DNA of 64,000 nucleotides from Gyrodactylus bullatarudis (lineage: Eukaryota > Platyhelminthes > Monogenea > Gyrodactylidea > Gyrodactylidae): NCBI GenBank assembly GCA_012064415.1, contig SSNU01000117.1:1-64000 (forward strand). Reading direction: 5' to 3'. Positions 20,502 through 32,279 of this stretch are shown here, one piece after another (the first letter of the stretch is position 1; each line of letters begins with the position of its first letter). A model generated the notes under the pieces. The model ran no database searches, was not told the DNA's origin, and saw nothing but the letters and a program-made list of their open reading frames with translations. Made by a program: the position numbers and the translations under genes.

Positions 20502-21068
20502 ATGCACATAAAATCTTGTGACAAGTTTCCTCGCCCATTACGTGGGAAAATAATGAAAAATTATGTGAGGAAAAAGAAAGAAACTCTTTCATCAAACAGT
20601 TCAGAGTTTTCCTCCATATCTAAATGCCATAATACAAATAAAGAATCAAGAAGACTTTATATAGGAAATTTACCCAAAAATACAACAAAGGAGGAATTAT
20701 CACAAATTTTAGAATCCTCACTATCGAGAAACAACTTTATAATTGCTAATGGATGTCCTATCTATGACCTCAAATTAAATAATGATCGGAATTTCGCCTT
20801 TGTTGAAATACGATCGCTTATTGAAACACAGTTATTTCTTCAGCTAACTGATGTGAGAATTGGAGGTAATATCTTGAAAATAGAGCGACCGTCAAACTAC
20901 ACTGTTCCATGTACTGTTGAAATGATGCTTCCTGATCCTTTCATAGAGTTTATTAAAAAATCACCCAACGTTATCGTTGTTGCCAAAATACCAAGGTTCG
21001 TAAACTTTGCAGATCTCAAGGAATGCTTTTGGAGGTATGGATTGTTGAAGTACTTTGATATCTACAAT
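20502..21068 (+). CDS. U2AF65-like splicing factor, exon 1 (RRM1 and start of RRM2)
   Basis: 189 codons ending in phase 0 at AAT|GTGAGT. Residues 1-50 are basic and serine-rich. Residues 50-132 are a U2AF2-type first RRM: RRLYIGNLPKNTTKEEL (RNP2), a long insertion before GCPIYDLKLN, NRNFAFVEIRS (RNP1; U2AF65 has KNFAFLEFRS) and IGGNILKIERPSNY. Residues 154-189 begin RRM2 (VVAKIPRFVNFADLKECFWRYGLLKYFDIYN). Known role of the family: binds the polypyrimidine tract near the 3' splice site with U2AF1 and SF1. The sequence is too divergent to be called the main U2AF2 and lacks an evident RS domain or ULM, so a paralogue is more likely. Confidence 0.75.
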
Positions 21069-23099
21069 GTGAGTTCTTTTGATTAAAAATTTATTAGAAT
21101 ATTTTCTTTTGAGTGCATTTGTTAATATTTCCCCCTTTTTTAATGACAAGCATTAACATTTCTCTCTATAGAGTTCTAAGAAGAATAATAAATATATTTC
21201 TTTCATCTTTTATAAAACTTGATTTATTTAAAAATAAGCATATTATTTATTCCCAGTCTCATAAATGAGCTTTTATTAACAGCTAATTTTGGGCAGAGAT
21301 TGTCTCCTAATTAACAATAATTGTCTTTGACACATACTAGAAAACTTGTCCAAATTCATTCATAAGAAGGATAAAGAGAGTTGATTGGCTACTAGCCAAG
21401 TAAAAGTCTCAATTGCAAAGTTTTTTTCAATGAACTAATCTATTTACTACTACTTCCCATATTCAAAATCAGAATCTGTATTTACAGAGTGTTATTAATT
21501 AGAGGTTTTTCTACTTTTATATCGATTAAGAGATTAACGAAACTCTTATCATCCTTGAATCTTTTTCAAGGAATAATGCTTTATCGAACCAGAAGATGAT
21601 CTTGATCTGAGCCATAGTAACATTGTGATATCCTCGAGACTAATTAGTGATTAACAAACTAACTCATCATGTACGATTCATTTTAATGCTCTCTAATCTC
21701 TTTTGCTTATTAACAAATCAGAGGTTTTACATGCATACTACTATCTCAAGTATTCCTATGGAAAGTTTTATAAACATTAGAGAAAGACAAATTTTTTTTT
21801 AACCGAACACTTTTCTATTTCATGCTTTAAATAGATTCTTTTTGCTCCATAACTGTCTTATTCGAAAACTAAATTTAAAAATTTTGATGTTCTGATATGC
21901 CGTTTCCCATTTTCCCTAAAATCATATTCAAAAAGATCCTAGTGTGTCCAATAATTCAAAATTTATCATTTCTCGTAGTAGAATTCATTGAGAAATGATA
22001 GCGCAGATTTGAAAATTGACATCTTCAACTGAATTTATGCATATCTAAATCAAATTTAGAACTTGAGGTTCAATAGGATTTTCTTCTCTTATTTTCTATC
22101 AAATGAACGCATAAACTCGAAAAGTTAAAAAAAAATTTATTACCCTAATAAACATCAAGGTAAATCTTTTTCCCAACTCGAATGTATTCATTTTTTTATC
22201 TGTGGAAAACACATTTTTGAAAATCAAAATAAAAATCTTACAAAAATCCCATTTCAAATCATTGAAATTCTTATATATGCTCAAAAATTTAATTTCATAA
22301 TTTCTCGTAGTAAATTTCATTGAAAAAATCTTGCCAACTCAAAACATATGGTTTCATAGGAAAAATTGCTTAATTTTCAATTATCTTCAAAATGAGATAG
22401 GGATAGTTTAAAAAATCTTGTTCCATCAGAGAATTTAACATGACTTTCTTTATTAAAATAGGCTGTTTAGAGAATTCACGTTTTTCTGTTAGCTTTTGAA
22501 CAGGCACTAATTCAAATCATCCATCATTTCAAACTACATAGACCTGGCTCAAAGGAAGCAGAATAATTTACTTTAGCAAACACTTGTAAATGTTTGTATT
22601 TAATTATTTTTTCTTTTTCAATGAAAAATTCAAATCCCCAAAGGCATCCAATACTACCTAATAATCCTTGAGTAGTTTTTCTTTCAAGAGATCTTAACGA
22701 ATAGCACGCAGTATATTTACTCTGGATCAAAGGAACTAGTTCCCTCTCTCTTCTCCCCTTTCAGAGTTACAAACAAACATGTCTGTTAAGAAAAAACATA
22801 TGGAAACTTTTAATTGAGTTGAGTGCAAGATACTCAATTAAAACTTTTCTAATCATCTAAAGATCAGATGTGCAATCATTTTGATAGTATTTCAAGAATA
22901 CCTTTAAACTTTAATGCAGTTTTTGAATGCCGAGAAAACGGCATTGTTGAGACATTTGAAATTTCCGCTCAACTCTGAATGAATTTTTACTACGCAGTCA
23001 TAGAATACATTTAAATTTGAGGGTCATATCGGCTGTCAATGTGAGATTAATAAGAAATAAATCAAAGAACCCTTAATCAGTAAAATGTATCTCATTGGT

Positions 23100-23160
23100 T
23101 TGCCAACTTAACACCAAATGTACATCAGTAGTGTCTCTTTGAAAGTGATAAAAGATGAAT
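23100..23160 (-). repeat. Short Penelope-like relic
   Basis: TTAACACCAAATGTACATCAGTAG and the following GTGTCTCTTT match the segments at 26812-26870 and 30645-30700, where the longest copy lies inside a Penelope-like reverse transcriptase relic. Confidence 0.45.
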
Positions 23161-24205
23161 GAAAACACTAATTTACAATTTTTGAAAGAAATAGAAAAAG
23201 ATTAGAATAAATGTAAGGTGAAACAACACCAAAAACTCTCCAATGAATTGCAACAGTAGAGAGAAACGTGAAAAAGCTTACATAGGCCAAGGTTGTTGAA
23301 GGTTATAGGAATAATAATTCTTTTGAATGTCCAAGTTTGGTTTTGTTCACACAAACGTCTGTAATGTTATCACTTGTAATTTTGTATAGCATTAAAATAC
23401 TCCTTCTTTCTAAGATGCCCAGCCATAGCTGTATCATTGTTTTATGCATATCTTTGTTTTAGCATAACTTTGTTATTTGAGCACATAAAATCTAGGAAAA
23501 TACCTCATTTTGAAGCTGAATCAATTTTTCAGGTGATGGCTGAGTTCGATTTTCGATTGCATCATTGATATGAATATTAGAGAGCATTTTTCCATTTTCA
23601 ATCGCGAATAAAATGATGAAGAAGACATTTTGAAGGACTGTAAATGTTTATTTAATCTTAAAATAAGTTGAATTAACATTAGCTCTGTAGTCAAATCTAT
23701 AAATCAATAGAGTCTTCTCTTCAGGTTGAGGTTCTCTGACAAGTTGATAAATTTGATATGAAAATGGGTTTTAAAATAGTCTTTCTTGAAACTTACAAAT
23801 TTCTGTAAGGCAAATTCGAATTCTTCGTCCTTTATTGATCCATAAATGTCGGTATCTTTTATTGAGTTTTTCGTAAAATTAATTAGTTCCCATCTTTATG
23901 TCAACTCTAGCTTGTTTATGCCAAAGAAAAATTCAACTCTTTCAAGACAAATGACAATTTTGTTTCTGAGAATTCTTCAACACGAAATGAAATTAATAAG
24001 CAATCTTGAGAGTTTATGGATTTTAATTTCCTCATTAGTAAGAATCTAATTACTTTATCATTTAGATATAGATATATATCCCAGGATAGATAACCCCTTT
24101 ATTCCCTTATCGATTTCCTAAGATCTCAATTCGATCCAAGATCAAAATAATTTTCCATGTTTCCTATGCGAGAGAAGAAACTGGTAAACTTCAACAAGAA
24201 ACTAA

Positions 24206-24880
24206 CAAGTTGGTTGATATGGAGTTGAGAATCTACGAATTTTACAGAAATCTTACAGAATATGTTAGAAATATTTTGGAATCCTACTCATATTGCCCAC
24301 TTTTACCAAATAAAGAAAAAATTTATTTTTATGAAAAATATGGTCATTTTTCAAATTTCAATTCGGCGCAAAAATCCCATTTTTCGAACTTTGAGCTGAA
24401 AATTTTTATTGATTTAAAAGTCTGAGGTTGATCAAAAGAGAGTTTTCCGGATCAAGATTAGACAAGACAGTTGCCCCATTTTCGAGAGATTTTGAATTAT
24501 CAAAATTTCATTGATTTTCAAGTAGTGAAAATGATCAAAAAATCGAATTTCAGCTCCCAAACGATTATAAGGCTATGCATCAGATAAGATTCAGTTGAAT
24601 TGATTTTCTTGTCTAATCTTGATCCTGAAAAATCTTTTTTGATCAACCTCAGACTTTCAGATCAATAAAAATTTTCAGTTCAAAGTTCGAAAAAATGGGA
24701 TTTTGGCGACAAATTGAAATTTGAAAAATGGCCATATTTTTCATAAGAATAATTTTTTTCAGAATTTTTTTCTTCAAATGGTAAAAGTGAGCAACATGGA
24801 TTCCAAAAAATCTTGAACAAATTCGAATTCTTGATGAAAACATCGAGATTTCTGTAAAAATCACTGATTCCTAACTTTAT
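24206..24880. mobile_element. Foldback-type repeat with about 250-bp imperfect arms
   Basis: 24206-24470 and 24605-24880 are imperfect reverse complements (for example TTGGAATCC, AAAAATATGG, AATCCCATTTTTCGAACTTT and GGATCAAGATTAGACAAGA on both arms). Single arms of the same family recur around 28800-29050, 31440-31700, 37680-37860 and 62400-62610; several end in a CATAAATTCCCATCTTC-type tail, also seen inverted near 39905. Frames of 71 codons on each arm (24210-24425, 24649-24864) mirror each other because of the fold and are not genes. Confidence 0.65.
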
Positions 24881-25871
24881 ATCAATTAGCTTTAGTTAAA
24901 GTAGACTTGAGTTTATTTAGAAACATCTTTTCCAGACGTTTCGATACCTAAATAGTCAATAGTATCTTCTTCAGTGGATGAGACGCTAACTGTCTTCAAT
25001 TTTATCTAAAAACCTTAGTATTCCTATTGGTCCAGATCTATTAAATTACTATTCAAAATTAAATAAACCATTCAGATGACCAAATCAAACTTGAAAAAAT
25101 ATGAAATAAACTGGTAAATTTGATGAAATTTTTAAACCTCGCCTATTGGGAATGAAAATCATGATATTATAAAGCTTAATTTGTTTTTTTTTTCAGAATA
25201 ATATACATTTCAAGATCTGTTAAATGAGCCCTGATGTCATAAAAATTATTTTCTAAAATGGTTTTAAAATTGGAGGGAGGTTAAGGTAAGCATTTCAATA
25301 CTTTTTGTGGGTACATTTTTGAATGAAATTTTTTTGCAATTAAAAATCTTGTAAAGCGCCAAGATGTCTTCAACGTGTAACATTAGAGAATAATTATCAC
25401 ACGAGAAAAAAGGTGATATAGTAAAAAACATGTGAAGATTTAGAGGATTCCCTTGAAAGACATCAAATCCCATATACAACGTTTTTACTGTTATATGAGA
25501 GATCGGAAATTAAGTAGTGAAATCTTGAAGATGGGAGAAATTAGGAATAATTTATTCAAGAAATTCCAACGCTGCCGACAGAAACAAGAAATTAGCATGC
25601 CATATCATACAAAAGACAAATTAGTGAGAATTCCTTTGTAATCAGCAATCAATGATTAAATTACTCTATGTCTCTCTCGGCTCAGCATCCTCTTTTGAAA
25701 TATCTTTTGATATCTTTTTCAATATTGATAGAAAGCAAATAACCCATCCATTAACACTCAGTCGATTTATTCCTTTCCTCTAAAATGGTTTAAATTCATC
25801 TCTGGTCAGGTAATTTTTATTAACCATTTAATTTTCTAGAACAAACAATCAGAATTCATCTAAACATGTTC

Positions 25872-26051
25872 CAGCTTACAAATGGGTCCCACCAGGACTC
25901 ATACGAAAGAAACTCTCAGGCCAAGAAATGATCGAGCATTGGACTACAATGTGTGAGGTCCTAGGCTCAAACCCCAAACTTACTTAGATTATTTCTAAAT
26001 ACTCTGAGAGTTTCTTTTGTACTAGTCACGATGGGTTCCATTGGTAAGCTG
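25872..26051 (+). repeat. tRNA-like core flanked by 46-bp inverted repeats
   Basis: 25872-25917 and 26004-26051 are imperfect inverted repeats (CAGCTTACAAATGGGT against CCATTGGTAAGCTG; AAGAAACTCTC against GAGAGTTTCTTT). Between them, 25916-25972 resembles a tRNA: AGGCCAAGAAATG near an A-box, GAGGTCCTAGGCTCAAACCCC near an anticodon-arm/B-box. A weak relative of the left arm lies at 38889-38930. Probably a SINE or tRNA-derived mobile piece. Confidence 0.4.
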
Positions 26052-26811
26052 TAACATTCAACGACATGGGCTAATCCAAATAAGACGAAACTGTGGGATA
26101 TATTACCTAAGCACCTAGAACACAATAATTGTAGATAATTTATATAAGTATTGTTGCAGTACTATTAATCAGAATTCAAGTGAAACTATCATATATACTC
26201 AAAAGTGACATTTTGGAACGTCATTAGACGGAGTACTCGAATAGAGGTCGAGAGAAACTCCCAAAGATTGAGTTAAACTTTTAAATTTTGAATCTTTTTT
26301 TTCGTGATAATCAAGAAATTCAAATGGTTCGATTTCCCATTCAAATTCTTTGTCCAATGATGATCTAAGATATCCATCGCATTTAGTCGCTTTAAATCTG
26401 CGAAATCGATAAAAGTTTGAGCTCAAATGATTCAAAAATATTATCCTTTCCTGACTATCCTGAGTTTTTTATAAAAATAGTAAATTCTCCTCTTTTAATA
26501 TCAACTAGGTTTAGTTTATTAATAAACATACCAGATCAAGGTTGATTCTGAAACAAAAATATGAGACTCCGCAGATGTATCTTAAAGTTTGTTCTACGTA
26601 ACTCATTCCATTTCCAAACTGAAGAAATTAATACAGTTTTTAAAGAATCGAGTGTTGAAGAAACCATTTATTTGTAAAATATTTTCTCAAATCTTGGTCA
26701 CTTGTTACTATGTATTAGGATAAATTTCAGAACCAACAATTCACATAAATTTACAAATACGTCCGAAGATCCACTTTAAAAAATCATATTGAATAGAAGT
26801 AAAAGATTTAT

Positions 26812-26870
26812 TAACACCAAATGCACATTTCTTAAAGGATCATCAGTGGTATCACTTTTAAAAATGATTG
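26812..26870 (-). repeat. Short Penelope-like relic
   Basis: TTAACACCAAATGCACATTTC and CAGTGGTATCACTTTT match 30645-30700 and 23100-23160. Confidence 0.45.
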
Positions 26871-26884
26871 AATGTGATATATTA

Positions 26885-27061
26885 CAGTAAAAATATTTTT
26901 ATTGAAACACAGTGAATTTTCACAAAAACTCACTTTTTTCCTATCTAAATGTATAGAAATCACTTGCTGCATTCTGATTGGTCGAGATAAATAATACTCA
27001 ATTAGGGGGTAAATATTCGTGTTTCAATAAAAATAATGTTTCAATAGAAATATTTTTACTG
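26885..27061. mobile_element. 177-bp MITE with TA target duplication
   Basis: Starts CAGTAAAAATATTTTTATTG and ends with its inverted counterpart (about 28-bp terminal repeats ending TTTTTACTG), flanked by TA at 26883-26884 and 27062-27063. TA duplication and CAGT ends fit a Tc1/mariner or pogo-related non-autonomous element. An exact CTGATTGG box lies inside (26974-26981). Confidence 0.7.
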
Positions 27062-27183
27062 TAATTAGATCATGTACCAAATTGATTATATAAAAAATTG
27101 TACAATGTTAATTCAAAGATTGATATTTAATGTTTTTAACCATTTTACCAGAATACAGAATAAAGATACAGGTAAAACCCCCT

Positions 27184-27820
27184 GATTCGAAACGTGAAAA
27201 TTGACATATGATATGATATGTTTTATACCATATCATTACTAATGATTCATTAATATACATTAAATGAAAAAAAAAATTTGGATCTCATGATATAATTATC
27301 ATTATTTCTTTAATGTTAATTACATAGCATGACATACTCGAAAAATAATTCATGAGGGATTTGGAATATATCATGATATATGATATAAATCAACCAATCA
27401 GCTTCAAGCTCATTCTGTGATTCATTACAAGTTGTAATACACACAAAAATTGTGCCAATGAAAAGCAAGCTTACGCTTTAATATGTAAGAATGACAAAAA
27501 TAAAACCATCTAATTGGTCAAAAACTTTTTCGGTTCTGATCGAGATTACGACTCAACTAAAGCCAAATCTAAAGATTTTTTCGGCTACAAGTGGGGTTTC
27601 ATTGAAATCGGTTGGGTAGTTTAGGCTTCTATAGGTTCACAAAACCGACTTTTATTTTTTAATTATATAGATGAGAATGATATAAAAATTTTAATCGTTT
27701 AATAGGAAAAATATATCATGAAATGCTATGCATACGTAAATAAATGAGAATATATCATGATATATTATATCACTTAATGATATGCTCATAAATCATAAAA
27801 CTAGTTTTACGTTTCGAATA
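27184..27820. mobile_element. About 635-bp element with short terminal inverted repeats
   Basis: Left GATTCGAAACGTGAAAA and right TTTTACGTTTCGAATA are inverted counterparts. The interior is dominated by palindromic TATCATGATATATGATAT-type sequence (27220-27240, 27360-27380, 27700-27790) and has no frame. Probably a non-autonomous DNA transposon; superfamily not determined. Confidence 0.45.
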
Positions 27821-30629
27821 GCACAACACTACCCCTGAAAGTAGAACAGATTAATACAGGATAGTATACGTATTGTATAGGGTTTTTTGGTGAGAAGACT
27901 AGTGTCATTTCATTGGTCAGTCCCTATGGACCAATCAGATTCGAGTATATATATGTTTTCGTAATTTTCTGAACTCATTTTACATGAATGGAAATATTTC
28001 AGGCAGAATCTCATATATTAAAAATAATTTCCCTAACCTGCCGAATAAAATTCGTTTTATTTAAATCTTTAGATAATATGAGTAGCACCATTCGAAAGAG
28101 GAGTAAAAGTTATGCACATTGACAAAAATTCCTCAAACCACCATTAAAACTGAAGGAATAGTTTGATTTCGAAGTTTTATCCGGATTTGAAAGACACATC
28201 AAAGGTTAAAAATAATTTCGATCGAAATTCAAAATTCTGATTCCTCTGTAAATTCGTCTAATTACTAAAATTGAGTTGTTTTTAAAATATAGTAAAAGTT
28301 GACATCATCCACTGTTACATGTTAAATCAATAAATCTTTCAATTACAATTATGCTTGTTGATATCTCACTGATATGAAACAAATATGAAACAAAAATCTA
28401 TCCCATCATCTCATCAAGTGCAATATGCCACAAATTTTATGAGCAGATTCTGAGGACTGATAAACTTACAAATTGTTTCATTTGTTCTGGATGAGATATA
28501 TTTTGCATGTTTGGCAGATTCATTTACTCTGAAGATTCGTCATTGGATAGTTTAGACGTCCATATGCTCACAAAATCAACTTTTATTTTTTATTCATATA
28601 GGTTAAAACATCAAATTCAGTCCAATGGTTTACTGGGTCAGAAAGTTTTGGCGCAAGATTCACATTTATAAGATCCTATCGGGTAAAGAACATCAAATGA
28701 AGGGATCAGATATTTGTGAAAAATAGGAAGTAAACTTTCGCACGTAAATAACGGGTTTTTTTCAAAAAAATGAATAAGAGGATTATTTTCTTCGTCTAAT
28801 GATGATTCTGGAAAATAACGTTTGATTCCTCTCAGACCTTGAAATCAGCAAAAATATTCAACTCAAAGTTTAAAAAAATTAAAAAATCGCGCCATCTCGA
28901 GATTTATAATGTCTCTAAAATTTTCCAAAAAAAACTTTTTTTCTCAATTTAGTAAAAGTGGAAATTTTGAATCAGTTACCAAAAAATCTTTCAAAATTTT
29001 CCATACCTTGATGAAAAAATCATGAATTCCCAAATTCATCGAGAATAGCTGTATATTTTCTGTACTGTGTGTATGTTTACTATAAAAGTTTGTTTGTTAG
29101 TTATAAATGTTTAGAATCAAAAGTTTAATTTCAATCCCTCTCTTCAATCGGAAATGGAATTAATTGATAAAATAAATTGGTATTTTGTGTAGATTTTTTT
29201 TCGTTGTTCCTTTTTCTATTCTCCAACACAAGAGAAATAAACACTCTTGAGGATTCCATTCCACTCATTGATGTGTATACAGTAAAGTTTATGGAAGAAA
29301 AATGATCAAATTCAATCAAAATTACGATTTGATTTTGAAAATAAGGATTTAAATTTAGAATCTGAATGGGCTCTTCAAGACAATTCAATTGATATATAAA
29401 ACATATGGTCCAAAACCTATTTATGAACTGGTTGCAATAGAAACAATTATTTTTGGCCATTTTTGAGTCTATGATCTTAAAAATTCAAATATTGCGCCAA
29501 AATCTTTTAACTTGACTTCAGCAAAACAACTGCATTTATGTTTTAATAAAGTTTCTTGTAAATTTCCATGATTTTACCTAGATTTTAACAATATATTAAT
29601 CATAGAAAGCACTTTTGTCATTATCTATAAGTGGCTGCAGTAAATTTACCAGAAACCGCTTTCTAAATTTTATTTTCTTTTGCTTAAGTTTATAATAAAA
29701 TTCGCGCAAGATTTATTTTCGTTTTGATTCTGAAGGATTACATTTGAGACGTATTTTCAATCCTTCCAACAAGACTTTATTCTAGCTTCATAATTTTAAA
29801 ATTTAATCTTATTTCTCAGATCTGTACATACGTTTGCAGTTAAAAGTTTGTTCGTTCAGCTTATTCATCGGAAGGGTTTAAATAAAAATTAAGCTTGTTA
29901 ACATTAGATTCATTTTATTCATCAAAAAATTCAACTGATTTTGTATTCTCTGAAAATGATTTTAAAGATTCCTAGTAAATCGTAATATTTCGACTAATTA
30001 GTATACTGTATTAGTATATTGTATTACACGAAAAAGCTCTATATTGACCGACTCAACAAACATCTCTAAAAAACATATTACAAAAGTATGCAATAATATG
30101 TCAAAACATACTCAAAGCACTGTCACTCTTGTAATATGATAGTGATCTATTCTAAACTATTTCTACTAAATTTCAATGTTTAAGGATAGGAGAATCGAAC
30201 AGATAATAATGCCTCGTACGTTTCAACATAAAAGAATTACGCATTCTCTTTCCGATTCATACAAGTAACGAAATGCAATTTTTCGATTAAATTTCAATGA
30301 AATATTCATAGCTATTAAAAATGTACAGTTATCAAACAATACAATAGGCTCAGTACAATCAAATGACTGTAACTGTGCTGGAACACTAAAGAAAACTGGT
30401 GGAGTATTTTCAAATTCACGAATCGCTATACTTATTTCCCCACTGTCTTATCAATCTCTAATCCTGATATAAAATGATATTGAAAATTTGTTTTTTTACG
30501 ATTGTGTAAAGTTGTAGAAAGAAAATTTTCTAAAACCTAGATCAATAATGTACACAAATGAATGGAGGTGTAGTTTTACACTCCCCAAATACGGTTCTCA
30601 AAAAATAGAATTGAAAAAAATAGAAAAGA

Positions 30630-31290
30630 GGATATATTAACACCAAATGAACATTTCTCAAAGGTTTATCAATAGTGTCTCTTTGGATAAACACTTTGTT
30701 TTAAAAAGATAGAGGAACATTTTTACAACAAAATCTGATAAGGTCATTTATTTCCTTACTGATAAAAGTAAGAGTTTCTTCTAAATGGACATTAGGAAAT
30801 AAAGAACTAATATCTCTTGTGAACCTATGTTTAAATCCTCAACTTTTTCAACAAACGAAAATGTATCTCTGACAACATATTCAGTATAATATCCAAGATC
30901 GGCCGAATCGGGAAAATTTCAGGAACAGTCCCCTCAACTATTTTATGTGTCTTAGGATGTAAGTAATCTAGAATGTTTTTTTTCTATAAAACTCCTTGTT
31001 CTCCCAGAAACTATATCTCTATCAAATAACCCCTGGAACGTTCCATGGATTCTATTACCTTATGGTATGAAGATCTATCTTTCCCAGTATTCTCAAATTT
31101 ACTTTCATCCGAAAGGAAATTTAACCCTGCCTTATAATTATCATCCTTATACATAATCACCATACCTTTTTTCCCTTGTCAGCTTTTGTTAAAAATATGC
31201 TTTCATTAGATTTTAGTTTTTCAAGTGCTTCAAAATGTTCCTTAGTAAGTAAACTGGTTTTTTTAGTTCAAAATATCAAGTCTGAACTTC
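30630..31290 (-). pseudogene. Penelope-like element reverse transcriptase relic
   Basis: In broken frames on the minus strand one reads LTKEHFEALEKLKSNESIFL, then TKADKGKKGMVIMYKDDNY, and after several frameshifts and stops TRDISSLFPNVHLEETL, corresponding to the N-terminal part and the SYDVxSLFTNVP-type catalytic motif of Penelope reverse transcriptases. A terminal piece similar to the Penelope arms at 46.7/47.3 kb is nearby (30436-30465). Heavily decayed. Confidence 0.6.
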
Positions 31291-32279
31291 TCTGAAAATA
31301 GAAAACGTCTCATTATAAACATTTTTTGAATATAACCAAACTGATCGGTAAAAAGAAAGTTTTTTTTATTTGAATATTTTCATTATTGTTTATCCCATTC
31401 CAGAAGATCCTAAAAATTAACTTTTGATCACTCTCTCAGGCTGAAATCAACAAAAAAATTTAACTCAGTTCAAAAAAATGGGAATTTTGCGCCACTTCAA
31501 GATTTTAAATTTGCCGTATTTTCCTTAAAAATTGATTTTTTCAAAATTATTTTTCTCCGTATCGTGAAAGAGGGCCTCATGATCTAGATTCCAAAAAATC
31601 TTGATCAAATTTGATTTTTTGATGAAAAAATTAAGAATTTTGTAAAAACCATAAATTCCCATCTTCATATTAACTAGGTGTATTTAGAGATAAATTTTTT
31701 TATATCGATAGGCGATTTTAGTAATGTTCAAGTCTAATATCTAACTAAATGACTCTGAACTAGAATTGTTAAGTTCTAATTCTAACATGAGAACACTACT
31801 TTTCTATTGATTGTGTGTTCATTGTTTTTTTTCCCATTCAGCGTAATGCATAAATTTGATATATTTTTCCTTACCCACACTGACATATATCGACACAAAT
31901 TAATAATAAAAGAACATTAAAAAAAAGAGGGATAACTAAATCACATTAATTTAGCGTATTGTTGATTCCACCTTTTTAATCCATCCAACAGCTATCAAGT
32001 CACTTGATTCAAGTGTAGGAATTGTAGAAACTGAATTATTATTGTAGTTTATTTAACTTTTCTCCGAGATTAAATTAAGGGACTCGCGTCTGACATGGAA
32101 ACGAAATTATATGATAGTTTAGAACAAGAGTTTTATCATCGTTTTTGGGTTTTTCTTCAAAACAATCGAAATCGGGTGATTTACACGGTCTTTGGAACAA
32201 ACAAGTTGAATAGCTCTTGTTTAAAGCGTTGCTGTAAACTCTGCATCTGTAAAAACTGAATGAATCTCCAGATGGGTTT

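Noticed and set aside
26199..26435. 78-codon minus-strand frame (KATKCDGYLRSSLDKEFEWE)
   Set aside because: Looks somewhat protein-like, but no family, partner exon or conservation evidence; not called.
29131..29460. 109-codon minus-strand frame inside the U2AF-like intron
   Set aside because: Composition is F/I/N-rich like translated AT-rich DNA, with no motif and no splice partner; treated as chance.
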